A DNA stretch of 64,000 nucleotides from Manduca sexta (Eukaryota > Arthropoda > Insecta > Lepidoptera > Sphingidae): positions 4,534,609 to 4,598,608 of the forward strand of contig NC_051126.1 of NCBI RefSeq assembly GCF_014839805.1, written 5' to 3'. Below the pieces are notes generated by a model. The model made no database searches. It saw only the letters and a program-made list of their open reading frames with translations, and was not told the origin of the DNA. Below, one piece after another: positions 23,950 to 35,109 of the stretch. Numbering within the stretch: the stretch's first letter is position 1; every line of letters begins with the position of its first letter. Both the position numbers and the translations under genes were made by a program.

Positions 23950-25835
23950 TGTTGTAATCTTGCATAACTACATATCTTGCTAAATGATTATTAATTTACA
24001 TTTATTTATATCAATGTTATATTAAAATGTCAAAATTGGACATTCCTTACTGTTTTCTTATAACTTAACTTCTTACTTTTATTCAAATGTTACAATATTA
24101 CATTACAAATTATAGTTAACAACCCGATAAATACACTTTAATGTAAGCGATAAGCGATATTACAGTAACAAATCATACGTACATTTCCTTCAATTGCTGG
24201 CGCTTGAAAAACATAAATCTGAACCGTGAACAGTTACAATAAAAATGATTAATAGGAGTTTACTTAGTGCTGGTAATAATTTATCTACGCGCTCCATTCA
24301 TCGCGTTGCATTGTATCCTGCAGCGGTATTGTGCGGACCTTTATGCCTTTATTCCATTTTATGTCACTGAAAAACTGAGCTCGCGTTCAACGACGCACTT
24401 TTTAAATTGACGTTTTGATATTTTAGAGCGGATTTTATTTTCTAATCTATATATAGGTAAAGAGAAGAGATGTTACTCTTTAAGAATATTGCACGCATGG
24501 AAAGTGAGATTTGGTATAATTGAAAATCATATAGAGAAGTGCTGAAAAATGAATGTGTCACGTCAATGATATGTCACGAATATATTAAATTCGACGGACG
24601 AATTTTTGACACTGGATGGCTACTAGTCATAATTAGTCTGTACATCATAATAAACATGTTTTATTTTAAATAACTAAACCCAGCAGCATTCTTTTATAAT
24701 GCAGTAAAACATAATATATTTAAATAGATAGATGTATATGAAATATATAAATTAATTAGTTAAAAAAAATCTTAACTTTTCATCATCCCACAAATAAATA
24801 CATAAATTAAACGATTTATAAAAAACTCATCTCCATAAATAATAATAAATATATTTCTCATAAATATATTTTTACGCTGAAATTTGTTTAAAACCAGGGT
24901 GTCAATAAACCAAACACCACAAAGAGAGGTCACTAACGACCTCACGCATGCGTGTGAGTATGCGTATCCAAACACGCACGTGATTAAGGAGCGTGCGTAT
25001 GCGTGTTTGTGTGCCTATACATGTGTGTGTGTCGTCCTGTGTATTTGTATATTTGTAGGTATAATTCGCCGTGGAAGGCAGGACGTGCCTCCGTTGCATA
25101 TTCCATCACGCGAAATGAGGCCGAGTAATTAGTGAGAGTAGAATTCCAGCTAAATGGAACTGTATTTATTAAATCACAAAACGTTTTTTAAATGGCTCAT
25201 TTACTATCGAGCTTTAAACGTTACATTTACATATTCATTGGACGAATGCCAGTGATGCAGCGAGCGATATCACTGGAAAAAATGACTTAAAATTCAGTGC
25301 ATGGAAATTTTTAAAGGAACAGGAACATTTTGTGTAATTTTTTATAGAACAGACGATCGCGGCATCGATTTTGATCAATATCAAATTGTTCGAAAAAAAA
25401 CAATTATAAAATATAAATAAATTTTTAAGGTAACCTAAAATAATAAACTCCCAAGCCAAGCGAATAATAAAAACATAACTGGTAAAACGTTGAAAATTTA
25501 AACAATTTGGAACAATCAAAACGTTTAAAGGTATCTTTGGAGTTCCGTGTTTGTAAATAAATTCCATTATCTCATTTAGCCTATTAAATTGGAATTGGGG
25601 TGCGAAACATGAATCGTGAATTTCTGTTAGCCTTGGTTTCTATCATCAATTTAACTACAGAATTTTTCTTAATAATAATAGTTATAATCATTATTTCACA
25701 AATATAAACATTAATATGCAACAGTGTTGTTGAACACCCAAACAAAAATTAACTTGAGTCGTGGATTCCGATAATTTTCCATATTCTTTTGATTAGCATT
25801 ATACTATTCTAATATTTGGCGCTGATTATATTCCA
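23950..25835. other. Intronic AT-rich stretch with a GT/AC-alternating patch
   Basis: No exon seen. 24930-25050 is rich in alternating purine-pyrimidine (CGTGTGAGTATGCGTATCC, GTGCGTATGCGTGTTTGTG). It contains an inverted pair GAGGTCACTAACGACCTC at about 24926-24943, reminiscent of nuclear-receptor half-sites. Confidence 0.4.
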
Positions 25836-25838
25836 TTT

Positions 25839-26155
25839 ATAGCCTAGTTGGGTGTGGACCGTACACCGAGATGAATTACCGCAGGTTCAAATCCAAAGGG
25901 CACACACCTCTGACTTTTCTAAAATAATGAGTGTATTCTTTGTGAATTATCGCTTGGTTTAACGGTGAAGGAAAACATCGTGAGGAAACCTGCATACCTG
26001 AGAAATTCTCTGTAGGAATTTTAAGGCTGTGTGAAGTTCACCAATCTGCACTAGGCCAGCGTGGTGGACTAAGGCCTAATCCCTCTCAGTAGTAGAGGAA
26101 GCCCGTGCAGCAGTGGGGCGGTATATAATAAAGGGCTGATATTATTATAATATAT
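25839..26155 (+). repeat. tRNA-derived SINE, family A
   Basis: ATAGCCTAGTTGGGTGTGG A-box region, B-box CAGGTTCAAATCC, full body (GGTGAAGGAAAACATCGTG, CAGCGTGGTGGACTAAGGCC) and tail GGGCTGATATTATTATAAT. The first few head bases (GCGGCG) are lost. Confidence 0.85.
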
Positions 26156-26159
26156 TAAG

Positions 26160-27234
26160 TCTTGTGACACGACAATATACTCAAACAAAATATTGTCATA
26201 TGGACACATTAACGCTGTTTTCGCGAATTCAGCCATCAATGTATGTTAAAACGAATTCTATTTTCACTAAAATAAGAGCTGAAGTCGATAGCCGTCGAAG
26301 CTAGTAAAAAAGCTTTCGCTTTGGTTAATAGTGAGTTTGTAAAGCAAGCGGGTCCGTCAGGCCCATTCAGCTATCACACGGAAGCTATTATCGCCTCGAC
26401 TTCGCACGCGCCAAGTCGTGTAGGGTTGCCAGTTGCCACAACGTTATATTTTTTAATGTTCTAAATAAAATTTTATTTTGTAGTAAAAAGATTTAAAATT
26501 GTATTTTTGTGTTGTGAATTTGGTTGTAATTTATAGAATTAAATTTAAAGGTTTGACAAAAATTGCCATCTCCAAAATATTATGGTCAGATTTTTAATTA
26601 ATATGACAACCTTCCTGTTCAAAACCGCCTGACACAAAATATCTGGTACTGTCCGATATCACGATCAGCCCAAACAGCTCGGCATACTTTGATTATAAGA
26701 AGTGCACTTTTGTCTAGCACTTCAGGAATGCACTTCGGTTATGTAATTTGTAATTTTCTTTCTATTTCATTCTACTATATTAATTGATTTAATTTACCTT
26801 AAAATTTTAATTATAAAATTTTCCTAATATACGCAATTGCTAACCCTATCTTTGGCACATGTCGGCATGAGACTATAGCTTTATTTTCAACTTTATTACA
26901 ACGAAATAAAGTAGGTTTCGCGAACGGTAAAACAAAGCCCGATGACACAGCAAAATATTTACTTACCGATCTATTGACCAGCACTTTTCTATGACGATAT
27001 TTTTATTGGTGTGTTATTAAGGTTGCTGCAGAATATAAAATAAAAAACAGTATTTTAACAATAACAGATTATGTTTTTCAATTTGCTTTCTAAAAATCAG
27101 CTGTAAAGGAATTGGAACTGCGTAAAAATGTTACCGTTTTTAAGTACCTAAGCAAAAATACTATTGAAAATAATACTAAAATGTCAAAATAATTTGTCCT
27201 TATATAAAAAAAAAACATACAAAACAAATGCACA
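26160..27234. other. Intronic stretch, nothing firm
   Basis: No exon or shared repeat seen. GTAGGGTTGCCAGTTGCCAC at about 26420-26440 resembles a hAT-type terminus, but no matching inverse end was found. Confidence 0.4.
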
Positions 27235-27440
27235 TCATACCATTATGTCGAAGGGTAGACAGAGGCGTAACTGTTGCACTTAATTTTTGCAATTTGTATT
27301 CCGACCCATGATGTGGTAGGGGGCGAGACTATCGCCGTTTCGGGCACAAATTTCATACTCCAGTCTGAAATTGAGAGGAAAACACAGTATCACTTTACCC
27401 GTCCCGGAATTCGAACCACAGATGCAGTGTAATCTTAATA
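27235..27440 (-). repeat. tRNA-derived SINE, family B, cut by the 736-bp element
   Basis: On the minus strand it carries the B-box (inverse of GGAATTCGAACC), the CAGACTGGAGTATG region and the CTATCACATCATGGG-like block (here GATGTGGTAGGGGGCG inverse). Its head side stops at the TA where the long-inverted-repeat element starts at 27441. Confidence 0.65.
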
Positions 27441-28176
27441 GTCCATTGAAAAGTTACATTTGGGGTTGCGTTTTTTAGAGGACGCAATTTTATTTTTTAG
27501 AAGTGTAGGGGGGGTCAGTGTAAAGCTACAGCCAAGTTTGTGGGGTCGCCACCCTTGTCCCACGGCCGCCATCTTGGGTTGAGATGGTTTTACGATGTAT
27601 CTCTTAAACTATTAATCTGACAAAAAAAAATTATAAACATTTTTGTTGCAAATTAAATTCTCTACAACGTTGGTCCAGTAACTTTTGTGGTTGGACTATA
27701 AATAAAAAAGTTATAAGAAAAAATGTTAAGCAATTGCGTCATCTGTGCCAAAGCGATTCAGGATCCAGTAATTCGCGTACAAGCCGACAACCGCGGGTTT
27801 GTGTTGTACGTATTATGAACCTTATAAACACACGTTTTGATGACGTTGCAAGGGACATTGCTTAACATTGAATTTTTTAACATTTTCGCTTATAACTTTT
27901 TTATTTATAGTTCTACGACAAAAGTTACTAAACCAAAGTTGTAGAGAATTTAATTTGCAACAAAAAATGTATATAATTTTTTTTTTGTCAGATAAATAGT
28001 TTAAGAGATACATCGTAAAACCATTTCAAACCAAGATGGCGGCCGTGGGACAAGGGTGGCGACCCCACAAACTTGGTTTTAGCTTAACACTGACCCCCCC
28101 TACACTTCTAAAAAATAAAATTGCGTCCTCTAAAAAACGCAAGGTAAGGCCTAAAAAATGTAACATTTCAATGGAC
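27441..28176. mobile_element. 736-bp DNA element with ~300-bp terminal inverted repeats
   Basis: The left end TA|GTCCATTGAAAAGTTACA is mirrored by the right end TGTAACATTTCAATGGAC|TA. The arms continue inversely for roughly 300 bp: AAACGCAAC/GTTGCGTTTT region, CCACCCTTGTCCCACGGCCG against CGGCCGTGGGACAAGGGTGG, AAGATGGCGGC and so on. The centre (27736-27850) is itself partly palindromic. A TA duplication with long TIRs suggests a Tc1/mariner- or fold-back-type non-autonomous element. A transcript crossing it would fold into a long hairpin. Frames inside it are shadows. Confidence 0.85.
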
Positions 28177-28554
28177 TATAAAATAATATCTTTGAATGAG
28201 AACGTTGCATACCTTTTGTAAGCCCAAAATAAGCTCTCATAAAACTATATATATATATAACTAACTGTCTGTACCTGCGGCGGCGTCGTGTGACGGGTCG
28301 GCCACTTCCCTACAATATGGTTGAGGAGGCCGATGGCTGGCACATGCGTCATACTCGTGAACGGGTGCTGCTTGTGTGGACTGTTCTGCCCATTTCGCTT
28401 ACATTTCTAATTTCTAATTGCTAGAGGTGCTGAGAGGAAATAATTATAAGGATAATAGAGAAATTTCATGATTCCTAAGAGGGTTGTGCAGTCATATAAA
28501 AAATTAAATTAATTTATTCCTTATTTCACGAGCCTATAAATGAACTGCTCTAAA

Positions 28555-28756
28555 CTTTTTTTTTTTTTTTCTCTTTTCACTTTATCATGTACTGTAGTCT
28601 TTACCCTAAACTGATTGAAAAGAGCAACACCAGAGTTTCTTGCCCGTTCTTCTCTGGTGAAAACTGCTTTCCGAACTGGTGGTAGAGTTAATATTGACGG
28701 AATCTAAATAATGTATAACATTTTACAGATTCAAATAAATCATTTCATTTCATTTA
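28555..28756 (+). repeat. LINE-like 3' end with AATAAATCATTTCATTT tail
   Basis: TTTCTTGCCCGTTCTTCTCT, GGTGAAAACTGCTTTCC, GAACTGGTGGTAGAGTTAAT and the terminal repeat CATTTCATTTCATTT recur inverted at 39719-39865. This is the look of a lepidopteran non-LTR retrotransposon 3' UTR. A poly-T run sits at the left. Confidence 0.6.
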
Positions 28757-29334
28757 AAACTCCGTTAAATTCTGCTCCTCGTCGGAGCACAAAATTATAG
28801 CTGAAATTCGATCATAACTCGTTTACTTCGCAATCAAAACATTTTTCATATAAATATTTTCCTGCTTAAAAATATATAGAAAAATTAAATATGCCATCGC
28901 ATTTTTCGTATTGGTTTTCGTCGCTTAGTAAATAATTGCGTTAAAACTGAGTCGTATGAATTTCGTTATGAAATTGTTTTTTTTAGTAGCTAAGGCTGAG
29001 TATACCTACTAAAGGACACGCATTACGCATTGTCCAGACGAAGGTTGGCAGGTTTAAAACTTAACGCATAGAATACACTTCAATGACTTACAACCTACGT
29101 GTGTGACTTACAATCGAAGGAAATTATTCCTGTAATTTCTTCACATTAATTTCGAAGCTGACTAATCTCCAATCCATAGTACATTTACTATTGCTGGCAT
29201 AGGAGACTTAGATCTCCATTCTCAGTCGCAGAAATGGCCCATGTCCATTATGCGTACACATATATAATTATACAGGGGCCGTTGCCTGACTTATGACTAG
29301 GTTATGTTATTCCCATAATTTTTTTTGATTTTTA

Positions 29335-29575
29335 TCGGCGTTATTGTAGAAGATATATATTATTTTGCTGTTAGTAAGATATATTTTATATTCGTGCGGA
29401 TAGCGACCATAGTACACAAGATGTTAAACCCCTCAACTCGATTAGATTATGTTTATTCGATTCCAACAGGCGGCATAATTGTGTCAATTGTCGAGTCATC
29501 ATCTCTCCTCAGTCGGCATTCTATTGGACCCCCCTCCACTTAGCATCAGGTATAGTGGGTTCATTTAGTCGTGCC
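29335..29575 (-). repeat. Dispersed repeat family R1, copy c
   Basis: Inverse of the R1 order: ATATATTTTATATTCGTGCG, TTCCAACAGGCGGCATAATT, CAGTCGGCATTCTATTGGA, CACTTAGCATCAGG. Confidence 0.6.
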
Positions 29576-30284
29576 CGTATTAAAAAATACTATTCTAGGA
29601 ATGCGTCTTAGCTATGGCCCCAGATATCGCATTATGTGACAGCAAGGAACACGAAACATTGGTGAATTACTTTAAAACCTATGGTTGGGTTTAAAACCAA
29701 ACCTAGTAGTCACATAGTGTCAATTAGTGTTGCCCAAATGCAAGAACAAGACGAGACTTAGCCAGTCTTGGTCTTGGTCTTGCGCCAATACACCTGATCT
29801 TGGTCTTGGTCTTGGTCTTGCGCTCCCAGTCTTGGTCTTGGTCTTGGTCTTGCAGCAAGAGTCTTGCAAGTCTTGCAATTACCTATTAGTCTATTACTAT
29901 TTATTAAAGTTTACTTTAAATCTTAGAAAAACGTATTAGAATTGGAACATTGTGAGCTTGAATTAACATAGCCATAGTAAAGATCAAGCAGATTAATAAA
30001 TAACTGAAGATTTGATAAGAAATTCGAAAAATCAACTGACCTATATGTCGTTTTCCATGGAAGTAACTGTTTCTTAATAAACATTTATGATTTATAAGCT
30101 TACATTTGTTAAAACATGTAAAAAAACAAATTAATTACAATAACTTGACTGTATTTTAAAGAACAATACTTATCTGTCTAGAAAGAGATTGAACCTTCAA
30201 CTTATAAGAAATTTAATAAAAGAGTTTTACGATTTATCATTGTATCCCAAAGTAAAAATGAAAAATTATTATTAATATTTCCCA

Positions 30285-30400
30285 ATTGGGACCCGAGTGG
30301 GGCCAAAGTGGGAAAATCCCAAAAGTAAAAATGAAAAATTATTGTTAACATTTCCTAATTGGGGCTTGAGTGGGATTTAAGTGGGAAATCCCAACGTTGA
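30285..30400. repeat. Palindromic TTTCCCAATTGGG-type repeat, block 1 (inside the hAT-like element)
   Basis: Two units of about 80 bp, each with CCCAATTGGG (second CCTAATTGGGG), a GAGTGGG step and a GTGGGAAAATCCC / GTGGGAAATCCC end, preceded by AGTAAAAATGAAAAATTATT. They are related to the larger block at 30740-30895. Confidence 0.6.
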
Positions 30401-30549
30401 AATAGTAAATTATTGCTAATAGTTCCGCTTGAATAAATCTAACTAAGATAAACGAAAAACAGAAACAAATATTAAACATTTAACCGCAATATTAGTAATA
30501 TCATCTAGTTGATTCGATGTACATCAAATAAAGCGACGAATGTAATATT

Positions 30550-30645
30550 CCCGCTTGGACCAGTGGTAACGTGAACGACTGATGATCAAGAGGACCCGAG
30601 TTCGAGCCCAACTGACGACAAGGATGCATTCAACCAATAGTTCAC
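30550..30645 (+). repeat. tRNA-like SINE head (third type) inside the hAT-like element
   Basis: CCGCTTGGACCAGTGGTAAC resembles a pol III A box, and CGAGTTCGAGCCC 40 bases on resembles a B box. The segment between does not fold as a functional tRNA, so it is a tRNA-derived retroposon head rather than a tRNA gene. It differs from SINE families A and B. Confidence 0.45.
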
Positions 30646-30739
30646 TTTCTAATCGAAATATAAAGTTATATTACCATCAGAGTCCGTAATTCAAAATTAT
30701 TTTTGATTTTTTGAAATTTTAGATTTTTTATAAATTTAG

Positions 30740-30895
30740 ATTGGGATCTGATGGGGATTTCCCAATTGGGCCCCATTTGGGATTTCCCAATGGGGGCCCA
30801 TTTGGGATTTCCCAATGGGGGCCCAAGAGGGCTTTGCGTGACATCCCAAAGTGGGCCCCAAGAGGGAAGCCCAAGAGGGGCCCCATTGGTCGCAC
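30740..30895. repeat. Tandem array of GGGCCCATTTGGGATTTCCC units
   Basis: About 150 bp built from short units that alternate TTTCCCAATTGGG/TTTCCCAATGGGG with GGCCCCATTTGGGA, then GCCCAAGAGGG variants. Most units are self-complementary. The 81-codon frame across it (Gly-Pro-Phe repeats) results from the repeat. Confidence 0.75.
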
Positions 30896-32151
30896 TTTTA
30901 AATTTCTAGTCGGGCTATCCTTACCATTTTATCCCAATCATAATACTACTTGCGTGATCAGTATAATGTATTCATTTTCATTCTAAGCACTCTGAAACTT
31001 ATTTATTCTTTGGAACACCTGTAGGTACTCTTAAAATTCGAAATTATTTTGCATGAGTATACCTACGCCCTATGGCGGCAATCAAATAGTGTCAAATGTT
31101 ATGATTTCGGCGTGGCGGCAACGATTGTTTTAGATTTCAAAAGAAGCCGCCGGCGCGTGTATCATAACCATGTACTTCCGAAAAGCGGCAAATTTCTTTG
31201 AGAAGTAAGTACAAAACCTTTGATGCCGCATTATCAAAGTGCCGATGGTTAAAACATAGCTATGCATGCACTCAGTTTGATTTTTAATAGATATTTTTTA
31301 TTCGCTATGTTTATGGTATTAGTCGTAATGCGCATAGGTCCAGTTTTTCATATTCTTTGATACAGTTTTTGCGTCTCATAGAATTCCTAAGCGTACCTAC
31401 CTATACACCGAACTGTTACACCTAACTACTCAGTGAAATAGCGCTAAGTCCTAGCTGCAAGACGCAAGAGTCTTGTAGGCTATGTCTTGTTCTTGCTCAA
31501 GTCTTGCACGGTCAGTCTTGGTCTTGGTCTTGCTAAAAATACGCGGTCTTGTTCTTGGTCTTGGTCTTGCAAAAACGCAAGAACAAGACCAAGACTGCAA
31601 GACCAAGACTGAATTTGGGCAACACTAGTGTCAATACACTATACTAAAATCAGTTTGAATGGATTACAGGTCAGTTCAGTTGAAAACAGTAAATGTTCGG
31701 AATGCCAAATCTTACTAGAATTAGTATTACGTAGTACATATATAATATCGATGTTCTAAAGAGTATTTAATGAACACTGGCAACCCAGCAAGGACGCGCG
31801 CATAATGTTGCCACCTATAAAATCAGTGTACACAAGACGCTCTGTCGGCATCGTTTTCATTGCTCGTAAATTGTTAATACCCCTCCTATTGGGAGGTGAT
31901 CTGACGAACATTATGGGAAGGCATTGTCGACATATGGGTATGGTGTTTGTATATAGATGACGTCATAAACGCATTATAGTGACTACGGTGGGTAATATAT
32001 TTGTGTTTTTATTTAACAATATTAAAACAAATTAATGTTGCACGAAACTTAATGTATTATAACTCGAATGAAGACTTAAAAAATTGTTTCAAACTCCATA
32101 ACAAAAAAAACTAGTAAAATGAGTTAGCGAAGAACAAAATTATATAAAGTC

Positions 32152-32358
32152 AGGGGCCCTGTTTCGTCTCAGTGGCATATCCGTTTTTTTGCAATTATGG
32201 GCGTTCTAATCGAAGGACACCTTTCATACCCGTATAGATAAATAGGGGAATTTATAACTCTCTTACATATATGGCTATGGATGCTGTCCTTCGAATAGAA
32301 TACCCGTAATTGCAAAAAGACGGATTCGCCCTTATAAAAGGAGTAGACCTAACCTTAC
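32152..32358. mobile_element. Fold-back MITE, AGGGCCC family, copy 2
   Basis: AGGGGCCCTGTTTCGTCTC, CATATCCGTTTTTTTGCAAT at the left; TAATTGCAAAAAGACGGATT and CGCCCTTATAAAAGGAG at the right. Shares both arms with 5656-5858, including the GGGCGTTCTAATCGAAGGAC stretch. Confidence 0.7.
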
Positions 32359-32944
32359 ACAAAATTTAAATTATTGTCACTCAGCACGATATATTTATGA
32401 AGGCAAATAGCCACCATGCCAATAAGCGTTGGCCTTGTAAGTTGTCTACTATCCTTTACATATTTTTCATCACAAAAAGGCAAGTGAACCAACTCTTCAA
32501 AGTTAAATTGTACAGTTTTATTTTTGTTCAATTATTTTTTCACCCATATCGGTAATTTTTTTTATTGGATAAAAACTCACGCGGCGTTTAATTTTTTATT
32601 TTAACTGACCGGAGAGCCGAATTGCATTTCTCAATGGTCAGTATAATTATGCTGGGCTGTTAAGTGCATAGCACTATTGTTTCCTATTTGCTTATTTATT
32701 TCTTGCTCTATATAGAGCTAGAACTCTATAGTTTTAATATTATTGGAATTCAAAATGTCTTTTCGAAATTAAAAAAGCCGAAAAAAAAGGTTTTTTTAAA
32801 TCGTGTTAGATGTCTTATTAGATTTTTATTTCGTATTAGATTCGTGTTATTCACGACTCCAACTGCATAAAACACCATTCATACAAAAATAATCTAAGAT
32901 TATAAGCTTTATTATTCAATGCTCTAATGAACATATGTGCACTA

Positions 32945-33155
32945 ATATATAAAGCTGAAGCGGTTGTTTATTTGAATGCGCTAATCATGAACCACTAAAT
33001 CGATTTTGATTTTTTCTACTAATAGGAAGCTACATAAGTTCTTAGTGCTATATGCTACTTTTCATCCCGAGAAAATATAAAGCGACACCTTTATCCCGGA
33101 AAAGAAAACGAAAAATCCCCTTTTTCACGTAGACGGAGTCACGAGCAAAAGCTAT
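32945..33155 (+). mobile_element. Helitron-like non-autonomous fragment
   Basis: AAAGCTGAAGCGGTTGTTTA, GAATGCGCTAATCATGAACC, CTACTAATAGGAAGCTACAT and the end GAGTCACGAGCAAAAGCTA match 9036-9250 in order. The terminal hairpin is degraded. Confidence 0.5.
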
Positions 33156-33464
33156 TAAAATATAAATCTATTACATATCCCTAACGTAGGGCACGAGAGT
33201 GACAAACGATATCCTTTAAAATCTTAAATTCCAAGATGCATTCTTACCTCCTTTGGATATTGATGACAGATGTCAATCTATATATCATCGAGCAAGATTG
33301 TGGTCATTGAATAAATATTTGAGATCTTGAGATCATTTACCCATCTAAGATTTACTCACTTCTCTTGAGAGTGCATAAATTTCTCGCCAAACCGTTAAGC
33401 TAGTTTAAGACCTATTTTCTATTAGTTATTTTATTTTAATTATAATAATATTAAATCAGCTGGA

Positions 33465-33600
33465 AGTCTGGAATTTGTGCCCGATATGGCGATAGGCTCG
33501 CCCCCTATCACATGGGACGGAACACACTTGACGAAAAGTAGGTGTCCTGGTTGCGCCTCTGAATACCCTTTTGGGTATAATGCGTGATGTGTATTTGTTT
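33465..33600 (+). repeat. SINE family B, 3' part
   Basis: GTCTGGAATTTGTGCCCGAT, ATGGCGATAGGCTCGCCCCC, TATCACATGGGACGG and a GCGTGATGTGTATTTG end. The tRNA head is missing. A short relic in the opposite orientation lies at about 33908-33995. Confidence 0.65.
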
Positions 33601-34559
33601 GTTTGAATAAAATCTATAAATTTATTTAAGTCCAAATTTTACTTCTCACTTATATTAGAATTGCGTTTTTGAAAATGTTAAGAAGCTTATTAGAAGTAAA
33701 CATGAGACGGCTAAATCGATGTAAATGAAATTAAGGGTCCTAAATGAGGAAAGTACATAGTGGAAATTCCGGGAAGACTTTTCACGAACTGAGAGCAAAA
33801 CCTAGTATCTTCACGTAACCCGAGACACTCAATTTACCATTATGTAATTCAATTAATTAAAATCATTTTTATCGCGTCGACAAATATAGTTGTACCTACT
33901 TATTATAATTGAACACACTACACACTTACGCCATTTATCTCCGTAGAGGTAGACAGAGGCGCAACTAAGGCAGTCAATATAACCTATTTTGTACTATTAA
34001 AGGTATTATTTTGTTAAGTGGCAACCCTAGCACAATACGAAGCGCGTGTCAAGGCCCTACGCTATGCAGATATCGATGTGCCGATCGATAGCATGACTGA
34101 TTCGATGACTGCCCGCGATGACGCTACCATGATTATCTCCCATTATATGACATGACATGCTATAATAGAAATATAATCATTGAAGGACGTGATGGGGTTA
34201 TAGTTTTAAGTATTTGTTTGAGTAAATGTATCTTCGCCTTATTGGCATTAATTGGCCGTGAATCGTGAGGTTCAGTATTCTTTGCCCACGTGGGGCAAAA
34301 ATGATTAATGGGAAGTTTTCGAAAAGACAATATACACTTTGTTTTTGGGGCATTTTAATTTATCCGTTTATGGTGATACGGTTGACGATCTATCATATAA
34401 TGGGACAGAAATAAGATCATATATCCGTGGAGATATGAACTGTAACTGTGCTTACCTCCTCCAGGATATGGGTGTATGTAAAATAGGCCGAAGTTGCAAT
34501 AGCTGAATACATTTTTAAAATAATTCTCTATTCATCCCGTAGGAGAACAAAGTAGCACT

Positions 34560-34815
34560 TTAATACGTCAAAACACATACACACACTTTATTCCCGACAG
34601 TATAGGCAGTGACGCAACTGGTATGTACCCATTTTACGCCAAATGTATTCCCTCCCATGACGTGATAGGGGGCGAGCCTGTTGTCACATCAGGCACAGAT
34701 ATCAGATTCCTGGGTCATATTGAGTAGAAAAACTCAATATCATTGCCCAACTCGGGAATCGAACCCTATATCACCAATACAGTCGTAGCGTAACACAACT
34801 ACGCTAACGAGGCAA
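34560..34815 (-). repeat. tRNA-derived SINE, family B, near full length
   Basis: On the minus strand it has the head with inverse of CGTAGTTGTGTTACGC, B-box (inverse of GGGAATCGAACCC), AATGATATTGAGTTTTTCTA, and GGCTCGCCCCCTATCACGTC. It is preceded on the same strand by a relic of the LINE-like tail (34530-34585). Confidence 0.75.
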
Positions 34816-35063
34816 TCAAAACAATTTATAATAATTGTTATGATTATTAAATTCATTTAAATCGCTATTTAAAAGGAGCGATAGTCAAACGTCCGTGATT
34901 TCTTATATTTAAACGCCTAAACAATCAAACAAACAATTTAAACAACCGTGAACTACTTTCAGAAACAATTTTAACGAATCGTGAATTTTTTGTATTACAT
35001 TCAGACGATATTTTAATTAAGACCACGTGCGGTCTTTACTATTTTTAACCATTATACGGCATA

Positions 35064-35108
35064 ATGAGTTCGAAAGTGCTCCACAAAGAAGTCTTTCCAA
35101 CATGGGAG
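35064..35108 (+). CDS. Candidate intronic first coding exon (15 codons)
   Basis: ATG with A at -3, encoding MSSKVLHKEVFPTWE, then a donor GAG|GTAAAT. Upstream sequence (34900-35060) looks like 5' UTR, with CTTTCAGAAAC as a possible initiator. The exon ends in phase 0, so it could splice to exon 3 of the main gene at 52974 as another N-terminus, or start an unrelated transcript. Short length makes chance possible. Confidence 0.25.
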
Positions 35109-35109
35109 G

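Larger units (their letters stand above)
29725..31627. mobile_element. 1.9-kb non-autonomous hAT-like element with GTCTTG subterminal arrays
   Basis: Bounded by perfect 15-bp inverted termini TAGTGTTGCCCAAAT / ATTTGGGCAACACTA and flanked by the 8-bp direct repeat GTGTCAAT (29717-29724 and 31628-31635). Both are typical of hAT. Inside each end lie arrays of GTCTTG/GGTCTT (29775-29875 and 31460-31615); the right array turns around near 31575 into the inverse CAAGAC/AAGACC, so it can fold on itself. The centre holds a tRNA-like SINE head (30550-30640) and GGGCCC / TTTCCCAATTGGG palindrome blocks. No transposase reading frame is present, so mobility would need a factor supplied elsewhere. Confidence 0.85.

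Noticed and set aside
27822..28221. Frames of 63 and 61 codons near 28 kb
   Set aside because: They lie within the arms of the 736-bp inverted-repeat element.
30741..30986. 81-codon Gly/Pro/Phe-repeat frame
   Set aside because: Created by the GGGCCC/TTTCCC palindromic array inside the hAT-like element; no conserved protein repeat.
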